DNA from: JAAYHV01 sp964400515
GTDB lineage: Bacteria > Bacillota > Clostridia > Peptostreptococcales > Anaerovoracaceae
Direction of reading: 5' to 3'
Length of the DNA stretch: 26,974 nucleotides
Assembly: GCA_964400515.1 (NCBI GenBank)
Contig: CAYNTJ010000015.1
Coordinates: 1-26,974, forward strand
The translations under genes were made by a program, and so were the position numbers. Below, piece after piece: positions 8,795 through 17,124 of this stretch. The notes below the pieces were generated by a model. The model searched no databases. It was not told the DNA's origin and worked only from the letters and a program-made list of their open reading frames with translations. Position 1 is the first letter of the stretch, and the number at the start of each line of letters is the position of its first letter.

Positions 8795-8823
8795 TTGATT
8801 TATAATCGTTTTATTGTTATTAT
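8795..8823 (+). promoter_or_regulatory. possible promoter for the trkA-trkH-trkH operon
   Basis: TTGATT (8795-8800) and TATTAT (8818-8823) are 17 bases apart on the plus strand, matching the consensus at 4/6 and 5/6. A perfect TATAAT (8826-8831) lies just downstream but has no good -35. The leader to the trkA start would be about 30 bases, too short for a ydaO-type c-di-AMP riboswitch. Confidence 0.4.
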
Positions 8824-8859
8824 TATATAATAAATTAATTAAAAATAAAGAGGTAATAT

Positions 8860-10218
8860 ATGAAAGTTGCAATAGTCGGTGCCGGTAAACTTGGTTTGAG
8901 AATAGCCGAAGCTTTGGTGGACGGTGATTATGAAATCACGATAATAGATAAAAATGAATCTTTATTGGAAAAGATAAATCAAAAATTAGATGTTCTAACT
9001 GTTTACGGAGATGCAAAGAAAATAGATTTTTTGAAGAGTTTACAGATTAGCTCATATGATTTTATGTTTGCTGCTTCTGATTCTGATGAGGTTAATATAA
9101 TTATCGCCTCATTTTCCAAAGCATTAGGCTGTAAGTACGTATCTGCCAGAGTAAGGGATCCGGAGCACATGAAACAAATTGATTTCATAAGAGAAAAAAT
9201 GAATATTGATTTCATTGTTAACCCCGATTTATTGATAACTCAGGAAATACATAAATATTTAGTTGAAAAATATACTTTAAGCAATGGTATTTTTACCAGT
9301 GGTAAAATAGCCTTACTGGAATTTAAAGCCCATATGCTTCAAAGGATTGTAGGCTTATCCCTTCCGGAATTTAAAAAACTATATCCTAACATGTTAATTG
9401 TTGGTATATCAAGAAAAGGTAAGATGATAATCCCCCATGGTGATGACACAATACTTGCAGATGATTCATTATATATAATAGGAGAAAAAGAACCTATTTT
9501 TAAACTCAACTCCAAAGTACATGTCAATGTAAAATATACAAATGTACAAAGGGTTATGATTATAGGCGGCGGTAAAACAGGATACTATCTTGCCAGCAGA
9601 CTCTCAGAGTTTGGTGCCAGTGTAAAATTAATTGAAAAAGACAAGGAAAGATGTCAATACCTTTCTACAAGATTAGACAATGTAATGGTCCTTTATGGAG
9701 ATGGTACGGATTTACAAATGCTGCAGGAAGAAAACTTGGATGAAATGGATGCATTTGTAACTGCCACCGGATATGATGAAGAGAATCTTTTACTGGCTCT
9801 AACCGCCAAGCAACATGGTATAGAAGATGTTATTTCCAAGGTGAGCAGAGAAAGCTATAAGGATCTCATTGAACAAATGGGAATTGATATGGTTTTGAAT
9901 CCCCTTGATATTACTGCAAGTGCAATACTCAGAAATATAAGAGGATCAAAAAAAGTCTTGTCTTCGGTATTATTACAGGGTCAAGCAGAGTTATTGGAAA
10001 TATATGCTTATGAAAAAATGAATATGCTAAATATTCCATTAAAGAATTTGCAATTGCCCGATGGTATTATTATAGCTGCAATTCATAGAGGCAATAGGGT
10101 AATTATTCCTGATGGTAACACCAGACTGCTAAGAAATGACAAGGTAATAATAGTAAGCTTATTAACCGAAATAGGTAATTTGGAAAAATTATTTAAATAC
10201 AGAAGGAACATATTATAA
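8860..10218 (+). CDS. trkA: Trk system potassium uptake regulatory subunit TrkA
   Basis: This 452-residue cytosolic gating ring subunit of Trk/Ktr-type potassium uptake contains two tandem RCK units. RCK1 starts with GAGKLG (7-12) and has a nucleotide-binding Asp30 at the end of its second strand. RCK2 starts with GGGKTG near residues 236-241. Each is followed by a TrkA_C ligand domain (about 140-220 and 370-452). NAD(H) or ATP binding to RCK domains gates the partner TrkH channel. AGAGGT precedes the ATG. The two downstream genes encode TrkH proteins, and this subunit presumably serves both. Confidence 0.96.
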   Translation: MKVAIVGAGKLGLRIAEALVDGDYEITIIDKNESLLEKINQKLDVLTVYGDAKKIDFLKSLQISSYDFMFAASDSDEVNIIIASFSKALGCKYVSARVRDPEHMKQIDFIREKMNIDFIVNPDLLITQEIHKYLVEKYTLSNGIFTSGKIALLEFKAHMLQRIVGLSLPEFKKLYPNMLIVGISRKGKMIIPHGDDTILADDSLYIIGEKEPIFKLNSKVHVNVKYTNVQRVMIIGGGKTGYYLASRLSEFGASVKLIEKDKERCQYLSTRLDNVMVLYGDGTDLQMLQEENLDEMDAFVTATGYDEENLLLALTAKQHGIEDVISKVSRESYKDLIEQMGIDMVLNPLDITASAILRNIRGSKKVLSSVLLQGQAELLEIYAYEKMNMLNIPLKNLQLPDGIIIAAIHRGNRVIIPDGNTRLLRNDKVIIVSLLTEIGNLEKLFKYRRNIL

Positions 10219-10220
10219 TT

Positions 10221-11687
10221 ATGTCTATTAGTCAAAAGAGAATTATATATTTATTGGGAGCTTTACTTATAGTAATAGCATTGTCTATGACTCCTGCTTT
10301 AATCGTATCTCTTTTATATAAAGAATATGATTGCACTAAGGCATTCTTGATAAATATGATTATATGTCTTCTGATTGGTATGATTTTTAACGGAAGACAT
10401 AATCCATCCATATCAACAATTAAACTACAGGATGGATTCCTAATTGTAACAGGTAGTTGGTTATTCGCATCAATATTTGGCGCCATTCCATTTGTCATAT
10501 CAGGATCTATTCCAAGCCCAATTGACGCCTTTTTCGAAACCTGTTCCGGATTTTCCACCACAGGAGCATCGATACTAACTGATATAGAAGCATTGCCACT
10601 GTCAATGCTTTTTTGGCGTTCATTTACCCATTGGTTGGGAGGTATGGGTATTGTGGTATTTGCTATGGCATTGTTACCTAGGCTTGGCATAAGCGGGCAA
10701 TTAATCGCCAGCGCAGAAACTCCGGGCCCTACTCTGGATAAAATAACCCCCAGGTTTTCAGACACAGCCAAGAATTTGTATAAAATGTATATATTGATTA
10801 CTGTAGTTGAAGTACTCCTTTTACTGTTTGGTGGTTTAAGTCTTTATGATGCTTTAGTTCATACATTTGGTACCGTGGGTACCGGTGGCTTTTCCAGTCA
10901 CGGAGCAAGCATAGCCTATTTTGACAGTTATTATGTACATTGGGTAATCACAATATTTATGATAATCTCCGGAACTAACTTTAATCTATTCTATTTGGCT
11001 TTAAAAAAAGGCATTAAGAAGCTTATTAAGGATGATGAATTCAATTTTTACATAAAAATTATTATATTTTTCACTGTACTAATAACTCTTAATTTGGCTA
11101 TAACTGAAAGCGACAAATCCTTTTTTAAATACTTTACTGACGCGGCATTTCAAGTGGCTTCCATATTAACCACTACAGGTTATGCGACTGCGGATTTTGA
11201 TTTATGGCCAACTTTTGCTAAAATGCTTTTATTTATATTAATGTTTGTGGGAGCTTGTAGCTCTTCCACCGGCGGCGGAGTTAAGATAATCAGAATACTG
11301 GTTTCGTTTAAACTTATCCTCAGGGGCTTTGCTTTAAAAACACATGAGAACAGAGTAGTAAATATAAAAGTAAACAGCAAACAGCTTCAATCAGATACTG
11401 TTTCCAACATAGCTAATTTTATATTCTTTTATGTATTATTGGTATTTATGGGGACATTTATAATATCCCTTGACAATTTTGATATTATGACTAGTTTTTC
11501 CGGTGTTATAGCATGCATCGGTAATATAGGCCCCGGATTTTCTTTAGTCGGACCTACAATGAATTACAGCATATTCTCAGGATTTTCAAAAATAGTATTA
11601 TCACTTTTGATGATTGCCGGCAGACTGGAATTATTTACATTCTTCATTTTATTTTCCAGATACTATAGAAATTCAAATAAAGCTTAG
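10221..11687 (+). CDS. trkH: TrkH family potassium uptake channel subunit (first copy)
   Basis: This 488-residue integral membrane protein of the TrkH/KtrB superfamily conducts potassium across the cytoplasmic membrane. Four pore-loop filters are visible: STTGA after CSGF, TVGTGGF, TTTGY, and GNIGPGF. All keep the essential glycine. The intramembrane gating loop carries SSSTGGGVK, and the last helix has the conserved GRLE. The gene begins 2 bases after the trkA stop codon. Its ribosome binding site is weak (AAGGA about 15 bases upstream), so translation is probably coupled to trkA. It is paralogous to the next gene. Confidence 0.95.
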   Translation: MSISQKRIIYLLGALLIVIALSMTPALIVSLLYKEYDCTKAFLINMIICLLIGMIFNGRHNPSISTIKLQDGFLIVTGSWLFASIFGAIPFVISGSIPSPIDAFFETCSGFSTTGASILTDIEALPLSMLFWRSFTHWLGGMGIVVFAMALLPRLGISGQLIASAETPGPTLDKITPRFSDTAKNLYKMYILITVVEVLLLLFGGLSLYDALVHTFGTVGTGGFSSHGASIAYFDSYYVHWVITIFMIISGTNFNLFYLALKKGIKKLIKDDEFNFYIKIIIFFTVLITLNLAITESDKSFFKYFTDAAFQVASILTTTGYATADFDLWPTFAKMLLFILMFVGACSSSTGGGVKIIRILVSFKLILRGFALKTHENRVVNIKVNSKQLQSDTVSNIANFIFFYVLLVFMGTFIISLDNFDIMTSFSGVIACIGNIGPGFSLVGPTMNYSIFSGFSKIVLSLLMIAGRLELFTFFILFSRYYRNSNKA

Positions 11688-11696
11688 GAGGTTAAA

Positions 11697-13163
11697 GTGA
11701 ATTTAAACTATAATTTATCAAAAAACTTAATATCATTAACTTTAATACTTCTTTCTGTTATTATGATTCCGTCCATAATGGTCTCCCTATATTACGGTGA
11801 AAACGATAATGCCCTTTCAATGGCAGTCTTGGGCCTAATTTATTTCTTCACGGGTATTTTTCTTTATTTAAGCAGCGGGCGTAATAATATAAGGGCCACG
11901 GTAAGGGATGGCTATTTGACAACATTCTTTGTTTGGCTGACTATAGTTATCGCATCATCTCTGCCTTACTATTTTAGCAATAATGATTTCTATCTGAGTG
12001 ATTGTATATTTGAGGCAGCAGCCGGTTGGTCCACCACAGGTGCGTTTGTAATACATGCCGATATGCTACCAAAGGGTTTACTGTTTTGGAAGGCAATAAA
12101 TAATTGGTTCGGTGGTATTGGTATGATTATACTCATTGTATCAATAAATCCTTATTTCAATGTTTCCGGCCAAAAGCTTTCCACAGCCGAAGCTCCCGGT
12201 CCTACCCTTGAAAAAATGTCTCCAAAATTCAACGGTACAGCCAGATATCTATACTATTTTTATTTACTGCTTACAATCTTGGAATTTTTGATGTTAAAAT
12301 TGGGCGGCCTTGGTTTTTATGATGCCGCTATAAATACATTAAGCGGAGTAAGCACCGCCGGTATACATTTAAATACCGGAGGTATAACTTCCTCTTTGAC
12401 CACCTATAACAAATTGGTAATAACACTGTTTTCCTTCTTGGCAGCTACAAATTTTGGTATATATTTCTATATGTATAAAAGACGATTCAGTGAAATCTAC
12501 AGGGATCTGGAATATAGGGTTTATGTTTCCATTGTAATTATTACGACTTTCATTATATGTATTTCGTTATTTGCCACGGATTTAACAAAACATTATTTTA
12601 ATGACTTCATCAATGCTTTATCCATGGCAATATCCTTTATTTCCACATCGGGTTATTGTTTTACCGATTATTCCATATGGCCTACAATTGCCAAGGTAAT
12701 ACTTATTATGACTATGTTTATTGGCAGCTGCGCAATTTCCACCGGCGGAGGAATAAAAATTTCAAGAATTATAGTTTTCTATAAATTAATACTAAGGGGT
12801 ATATATAAAAGGATTCATCCCCGTGGTGTTAAGCCTATAGTATTTTTAAAAAAACCAATTTCTGTAAATAATGTTTTTACAATCATGGTTTATGTTTTGC
12901 TATATTTCCTTGTTTTCCTAATCGGTTCCCTGTTGCTATCCCTTGATAATCTATCCATGGAAACAACTCTAAGCGGAGCTATAGGAGCAATTTCAAATAC
13001 GGGTTTATCCTTTGGAGAGCTTTCTAATGTTGCAGATTATTCCATATTCTCTCATCCCGCCAGAATATTACTTTCAATACTGATGGTAGGTGGCAGACTT
13101 GAATTCTATGCCATAGTCTTGCTTTTTTACAGAAACTTTTGGAATACGAATAAAATAAAATAG
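11697..13163 (+). CDS. trkH: TrkH family potassium uptake channel subunit (second copy)
   Basis: This second TrkH-type channel subunit is also 488 residues and starts with GTG behind a perfect AGGAGG. The four filters are STTGA after AAGW, VSTAGI, ISTSGY and SNTGL, each with its glycine, so it should still conduct cations. The flanking filter residues differ from the first copy, mainly in filters 2 and 4. The gating loop (STGGGIK) and GRLE are retained. The divergence between the copies speaks for an old duplication rather than a recent one. The stop codon lies in a bidirectional terminator stem. Confidence 0.94.
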   Translation: MNLNYNLSKNLISLTLILLSVIMIPSIMVSLYYGENDNALSMAVLGLIYFFTGIFLYLSSGRNNIRATVRDGYLTTFFVWLTIVIASSLPYYFSNNDFYLSDCIFEAAAGWSTTGAFVIHADMLPKGLLFWKAINNWFGGIGMIILIVSINPYFNVSGQKLSTAEAPGPTLEKMSPKFNGTARYLYYFYLLLTILEFLMLKLGGLGFYDAAINTLSGVSTAGIHLNTGGITSSLTTYNKLVITLFSFLAATNFGIYFYMYKRRFSEIYRDLEYRVYVSIVIITTFIICISLFATDLTKHYFNDFINALSMAISFISTSGYCFTDYSIWPTIAKVILIMTMFIGSCAISTGGGIKISRIIVFYKLILRGIYKRIHPRGVKPIVFLKKPISVNNVFTIMVYVLLYFLVFLIGSLLLSLDNLSMETTLSGAIGAISNTGLSFGELSNVADYSIFSHPARILLSILMVGGRLEFYAIVLLFYRNFWNTNKIK

Positions 13164-13188
13164 GAGGCATCATTAAACCTCCTATTTT
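13157..13188. terminator. bidirectional terminator between trkH and rnr
   Basis: AAAATAGGAGG and CCTCCTATTTT form an 11-bp stem around a 10-base loop. The A/T ends supply a T run on either strand. It sits exactly at the convergent ends of the second trkH (plus) and rnr (minus), and both stop codons fall inside the stem. Confidence 0.85.
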
Positions 13189-15080
13189 AATATCCTAAAA
13201 TCTATCAATTTATCCTTTTCATTTACATCTATAACTTCAATTTTTACATTGTCTCCCATGTTAATGCTTTTATTGGTATTTGTGCCAATTGCCCTATAAT
13301 TCTTTTCATCGATTATGTAATAGTCTCCCGGTATGCTATCATATCTCACAAAGCCCTCTATTGTATTATCAAGCTCCACAAATATGCCGGTCTTACCTAT
13401 ACCACTTACTATGCCCTCGTATACCTGCCCAATTCTATCCTTCATATATTGGACCATCAGATGTTTTTCAACTTTTCGCTCCAAATCAATGGCAACTCTT
13501 TCCATATCAGAGGAATGCTTGGATACTTCATCCAGGTAATTAATATCTTCTGTAAACTCCGGTGTTCTAATACTACTTTTTATTATTCTATGCACTATCA
13601 GATCAGGATATCTTCGGATAGGCGAAGTAAAATGACAGTAATATTTAAATGCAAGGCCATAATGTCCTGTACAATTAGTTCTGTATTCCGCTTTTTTCAT
13701 CATTCTTAACATGACCCTGTTAATTATATTCTCCTTTGGTGTGTTTTCAATGGAAACAAGTATTTCGCTAAGCTTTTTAGAATTTACACTATCAAAATTG
13801 TTACTTATGTTAATACCAAATCCAGACAAAAATCCCCTTAGTTCATTTATCCTATCCAAATCAGGTTTATCATGTACTCTATATACAAATGGCATTTCAA
13901 GCCAATAATAGTGTTCTGCAACTGTCTCATTGGCAACCAGCATGAATTCTTCTATTATCCTGTTTGCAATTCGTCTTTCTGCTTTTTCTATCGATATCGG
14001 CTTTTCATTTTTATCTAAAACAATATTGGCTTCTTCCATATTAAAATCTAGGCTTCCTTGAGCCTTTCTCTTATTCCTTAAAATATTGGCCAATTCATTC
14101 ATTTGCGATATCATAATTAACAGATATGAATATCTTTCTTTTAATTCTTTATTATCATTTTCTATGATATCGGAAACATCATCATAAACCAATCTTTCAT
14201 CGGATTTTATAAGACTCTCGAATATGGAATAATCCACCACATTACCCAATTCATTTATTTCCATTTTACAAGTTAATGTAAAACGCTCTTCATTGGGATT
14301 AAGACTGCATATTCCGTTGGAAAGCTCCTTGGGAAACATGGGAATAACTCTGTCGTAAAGATAAACACTGTTACCCCTTAGCATCGCTTCCTTATCCAGC
14401 TCCGAATTCTTTTTTACATAATGGTTAACATCTGCGATGTGAACATAAAGTAAGTAATTACCGTTTTCCTTTTTTTCTAGCGTTACGGCATCATCAAAAT
14501 CCTTGGAATCTCTTCCATCAATTGTAACCGTTAACAAATTTGTCAAATCTGTTCTGTTATCCGTATTCGTTTTTCTTGCTATCTTTTCAATATTCTTTGC
14601 TTCTTTTAATACCTTATCGGAAAACTCAGTTCTTATTCCCGCCTCCCTTATCAAAGTTAGAATCTCGGCATCTTTTTGATTTTTTTTAGCTACTATTTCA
14701 GTTATGATCCCGGTTGCATCCTTATGTTCCCCCGGATACTTTGTAATTTCCGCAACAACTATATCTCCGTGTTTTGCTTTTCCTATATCCTTGTTGTTTA
14801 TATATACTTCTTCTACCGCTCTACCTTTAGGAACTACCTTACCGTAGCTTCTATGTTTAAACAAGGTTCCTATTATTTCTTTGGTATTTCTTTTAATAAC
14901 TCTTGTTACTATGCCTTCCGGCCCACCATTCCAATAAATTTCAGGTATAAGGTCAACTTCTACTTCATCGCCGTCCATGGCGTTTAATGTATTATCGGAG
15001 GAAACATATATATCCTTTTCCTCCTCCATTCTTATGAAGGCAAACCCATTTTTATTTTTACTAATTATTCCGCTTCTCAT
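13182..15080 (-). CDS. rnr: ribonuclease R
   Basis: This 632-residue 3'-to-5' exoribonuclease degrades structured RNA and takes part in RNA quality control. N-terminal OB/cold-shock domains begin with MRSGIISKNKNGFAFI. The RNB catalytic domain has IDGRDSKDFDDAV (about 187-199), whose aspartates bind magnesium. A C-terminal S1 domain starts near YEGIVSGIGKTGIFVEL. I chose the ATG at 15080 (GTGGGA upstream). An in-frame ATG at 15152 would read through the upstream terminator hairpin and overlap the previous gene, adding 24 residues unlike the family. The basic C-terminal tail of E. coli RNase R is absent, as in many Firmicutes. Confidence 0.95.
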   Translation of the reverse strand: MRSGIISKNKNGFAFIRMEEEKDIYVSSDNTLNAMDGDEVEVDLIPEIYWNGGPEGIVTRVIKRNTKEIIGTLFKHRSYGKVVPKGRAVEEVYINNKDIGKAKHGDIVVAEITKYPGEHKDATGIITEIVAKKNQKDAEILTLIREAGIRTEFSDKVLKEAKNIEKIARKTNTDNRTDLTNLLTVTIDGRDSKDFDDAVTLEKKENGNYLLYVHIADVNHYVKKNSELDKEAMLRGNSVYLYDRVIPMFPKELSNGICSLNPNEERFTLTCKMEINELGNVVDYSIFESLIKSDERLVYDDVSDIIENDNKELKERYSYLLIMISQMNELANILRNKRKAQGSLDFNMEEANIVLDKNEKPISIEKAERRIANRIIEEFMLVANETVAEHYYWLEMPFVYRVHDKPDLDRINELRGFLSGFGINISNNFDSVNSKKLSEILVSIENTPKENIINRVMLRMMKKAEYRTNCTGHYGLAFKYYCHFTSPIRRYPDLIVHRIIKSSIRTPEFTEDINYLDEVSKHSSDMERVAIDLERKVEKHLMVQYMKDRIGQVYEGIVSGIGKTGIFVELDNTIEGFVRYDSIPGDYYIIDEKNYRAIGTNTNKSINMGDNVKIEVIDVNEKDKLIDFRILK

Positions 15081-15105
15081 ATTTATCCCACTAACAATAA
15101 CTAAA

Positions 15106-15130
15106 TAAAGACCGGCATTGCCGGTCTTTA
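15106..15130 (-). terminator. hairpin terminator after ispH-rpsA, abutting rnr
   Basis: TAAAGACCGGC/GCCGGTCTTTA form a perfect 11-bp stem with a 3-base loop. On the minus strand it is followed by TTTAGTTATT. It lies 9 bases after the stop of the ispH-rpsA fusion and only 25 bases before the rnr start codon, leaving no space for a promoter between them. Confidence 0.8.
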
Positions 15131-15138
15131 TTCTTTTA

Positions 15139-17124
15139 TTATTCTTCCTCAACAGATTCTATAATTTCCTCTGCAGGCTCTTCTTCAACAATTTCTTCTG
15201 AAGGTTCTTCACCTAAAGCGTCCTTTATACTTAGGCTAATACGTTTTCTGTCAACGTCCAGCTCCAGTATTTTAGCTTCAACTGTTTGTCCTAATTCCAA
15301 CTCTTCAGCCACATTGCTTACTCTTTTGTTTGCAATTTCCGAAATATGTACCAATCCATCAAGTCCAGCTTCAAGTTCAATGAATGCACCATATTCCTTA
15401 ATCTGTACAACTTTTCCGGATACAATTTGTCCAATTTGGTATTTTTCTTCAATAATAGTCCAAGGTTCCGGTAAAGTTTGCTTCAATCCTAAAGAAATTT
15501 TTCCCTTTTCTTCATTCATTGCTAATATCTTCACATGAATAATATCACCGATTTTTAAGACTTCCTGAGGGTGTTTTAGTTTACCCCATGAAATCTCTGA
15601 TATATGCAATAGCCCGTCTACGCCACCGATATCTACAAAAGCACCGTAATCAGTGAACCTCATTACTTTACCTTCAACAACATCATCAACATTTAGGTCA
15701 GACCAAACTTCAGCTATCATTTTTCGCTTTTCTTCCAGAATAACTGCTTTATGTGAAAATACTGCTCTACCCCTTCTCATATCAACTCTGGTTACCTTAA
15801 CATCCATAACCTGTCCGATATATTCATCTGCTTTCTCAACATATTTATCAGAAAGCTGTGATAAAGGTATGAAACCTGATACTTCCTTATATGCTGCAAT
15901 TACGCCGCCATTTACGGCTTTTATTAGCTTAACGCTAATACTGGACTTATCTTCTAAAGCTTCATTGATCTCATTCCAATTACCATTGATTTCAAGCTTT
16001 TTCTTGGAAAGGATAATTCCACCGTCTCCATCATCTGTTTTTAAGACTTTAGCTTGTATATCATCGCCTTCTTTAAACAAGTCCTTTAATACTTGGCCTT
16101 CCTCTAGGGAAACCTCTTCTTTTGGTATTATACCATCTTTTTTGCATCCTATGTTTACGATAATCTCATTATCTGTTACCTGATGAATTTTACCATCTAC
16201 AATCTCACCTGTTCTTGGCAATCTCAAAGATTTATCAATTTCATCCATTAAATCCAACATAGGATTCTTTTCAAAGTTTTCAGTGATATTTTCACTCATA
16301 CTAGCAATAACCTCCTTAATAATGCATTCAGGCGTCGAGGCGCCTGCTGCAACTCCTATTTTATTACATTTTTGAATATCTTTCAATGGTAAATCGGAAA
16401 TATTTTCAATAAATTTTGTATTTTTACAATATTTACTGGCAATTTCATACAATTTCTTTGTATTCGAACTGTTTATACCTCCTATGACCACCATACAATC
16501 CACTTCTTTAGCTAATTTGGCACAACTATCCTGCCTTTCTTTTGTGGCATTACAAACGGTATTTTTTAATTCATATTCAACATTATTACTCTCTAGGACT
16601 TTAATAATCTCATTAATCGTATCTTCCTTGATGGTTGTTTGACTAACTATAAAATAGTTATCTCCTAAAACATTCTCTGCTTCAAATGGTTCTCCTATTA
16701 TTGTTGCATTATATTCACACCAACCGTTTGTGGCAATTACCTCCGGGTGCTTACTATCACCGATTATTATTATTTGTTTTCCATCGTTATATGCTTTTTC
16801 CACAAGCTCATGTATTCTTTTAACCAAAGGGCAAGTGGCATCTACTACTTCAATATTCTTTTCTTTTGCCCTTAAAAAGAATTCTTTGGGTGCGCCATGG
16901 GATCTTACTATTATGGTGCTGCCATTCTCTGCTTCCTCAATTTCAGAAATAATTCTTATCCCTTTTTTCTCAAGGGAATCCGTTACGGTTTTATTATGTA
17001 TCAACTGGCCTATGGTATAAATATTTTTCTCTTTTTTCATTTTGATCTGCTCATTGGCAATATCTATTGCTCTTTTTACACCAAAGCAAAACCCGGAAGC
17101 AGGCGCTCTTAAAACTTCCCTCAT
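15139..17124 (-). CDS. ispH: bifunctional IspH (HMBPP reductase) - ribosomal protein S1 fusion
   Basis: This 661-residue fusion combines two functions. Residues 1-280 are 4-hydroxy-3-methylbut-2-enyl diphosphate reductase, the last step of the MEP isoprenoid pathway. Its 4Fe-4S ligands are Cys13, Cys98 and Cys191, and it has the ATCPLV and STPE motifs. Residues from about 305 to 640 hold four S1 RNA-binding domains. The last two are the most canonical (TDYGAFVDIGGVDGLLHISE and KEYGAFIELEAGLDGLVHIS). A glutamate-rich tail ends the protein. The fusion is known in Clostridia, where the S1 part is thought to serve as ribosomal protein S1 or an S1-like RNA binder. The start overlaps the rarA stop as TAATG, behind AAGGAG. 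No internal frameshift is seen. Confidence 0.96.
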   Translation of the reverse strand: MREVLRAPASGFCFGVKRAIDIANEQIKMKKEKNIYTIGQLIHNKTVTDSLEKKGIRIISEIEEAENGSTIIVRSHGAPKEFFLRAKEKNIEVVDATCPLVKRIHELVEKAYNDGKQIIIIGDSKHPEVIATNGWCEYNATIIGEPFEAENVLGDNYFIVSQTTIKEDTINEIIKVLESNNVEYELKNTVCNATKERQDSCAKLAKEVDCMVVIGGINSSNTKKLYEIASKYCKNTKFIENISDLPLKDIQKCNKIGVAAGASTPECIIKEVIASMSENITENFEKNPMLDLMDEIDKSLRLPRTGEIVDGKIHQVTDNEIIVNIGCKKDGIIPKEEVSLEEGQVLKDLFKEGDDIQAKVLKTDDGDGGIILSKKKLEINGNWNEINEALEDKSSISVKLIKAVNGGVIAAYKEVSGFIPLSQLSDKYVEKADEYIGQVMDVKVTRVDMRRGRAVFSHKAVILEEKRKMIAEVWSDLNVDDVVEGKVMRFTDYGAFVDIGGVDGLLHISEISWGKLKHPQEVLKIGDIIHVKILAMNEEKGKISLGLKQTLPEPWTIIEEKYQIGQIVSGKVVQIKEYGAFIELEAGLDGLVHISEIANKRVSNVAEELELGQTVEAKILELDVDRKRISLSIKDALGEEPSEEIVEEEPAEEIIESVEEE

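Noticed and set aside
8761..8859. c-di-AMP (ydaO-type) riboswitch upstream of trkA
   Set aside because: The divergent gap is only about 110 bases with a probable promoter near its end, too short for that riboswitch, and no matching structure was seen.
10232..10771. 179-codon open frame antisense to the first trkH
   Set aside because: It lies wholly opposite a clear TrkH gene, has no recognisable domain and no convincing ribosome binding site; it is a shadow frame.
15081..15152. Longer RNase R start at 15152
   Set aside because: It would translate through the terminator stem of the upstream gene and overlap its coding end. The conserved N terminus begins at 15080.
15653..16183. 176-codon plus-strand frame opposite ispH-rpsA
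   Set aside because: It is antisense to the S1 domains, with serine/threonine-rich low-complexity translation typical of shadow frames.
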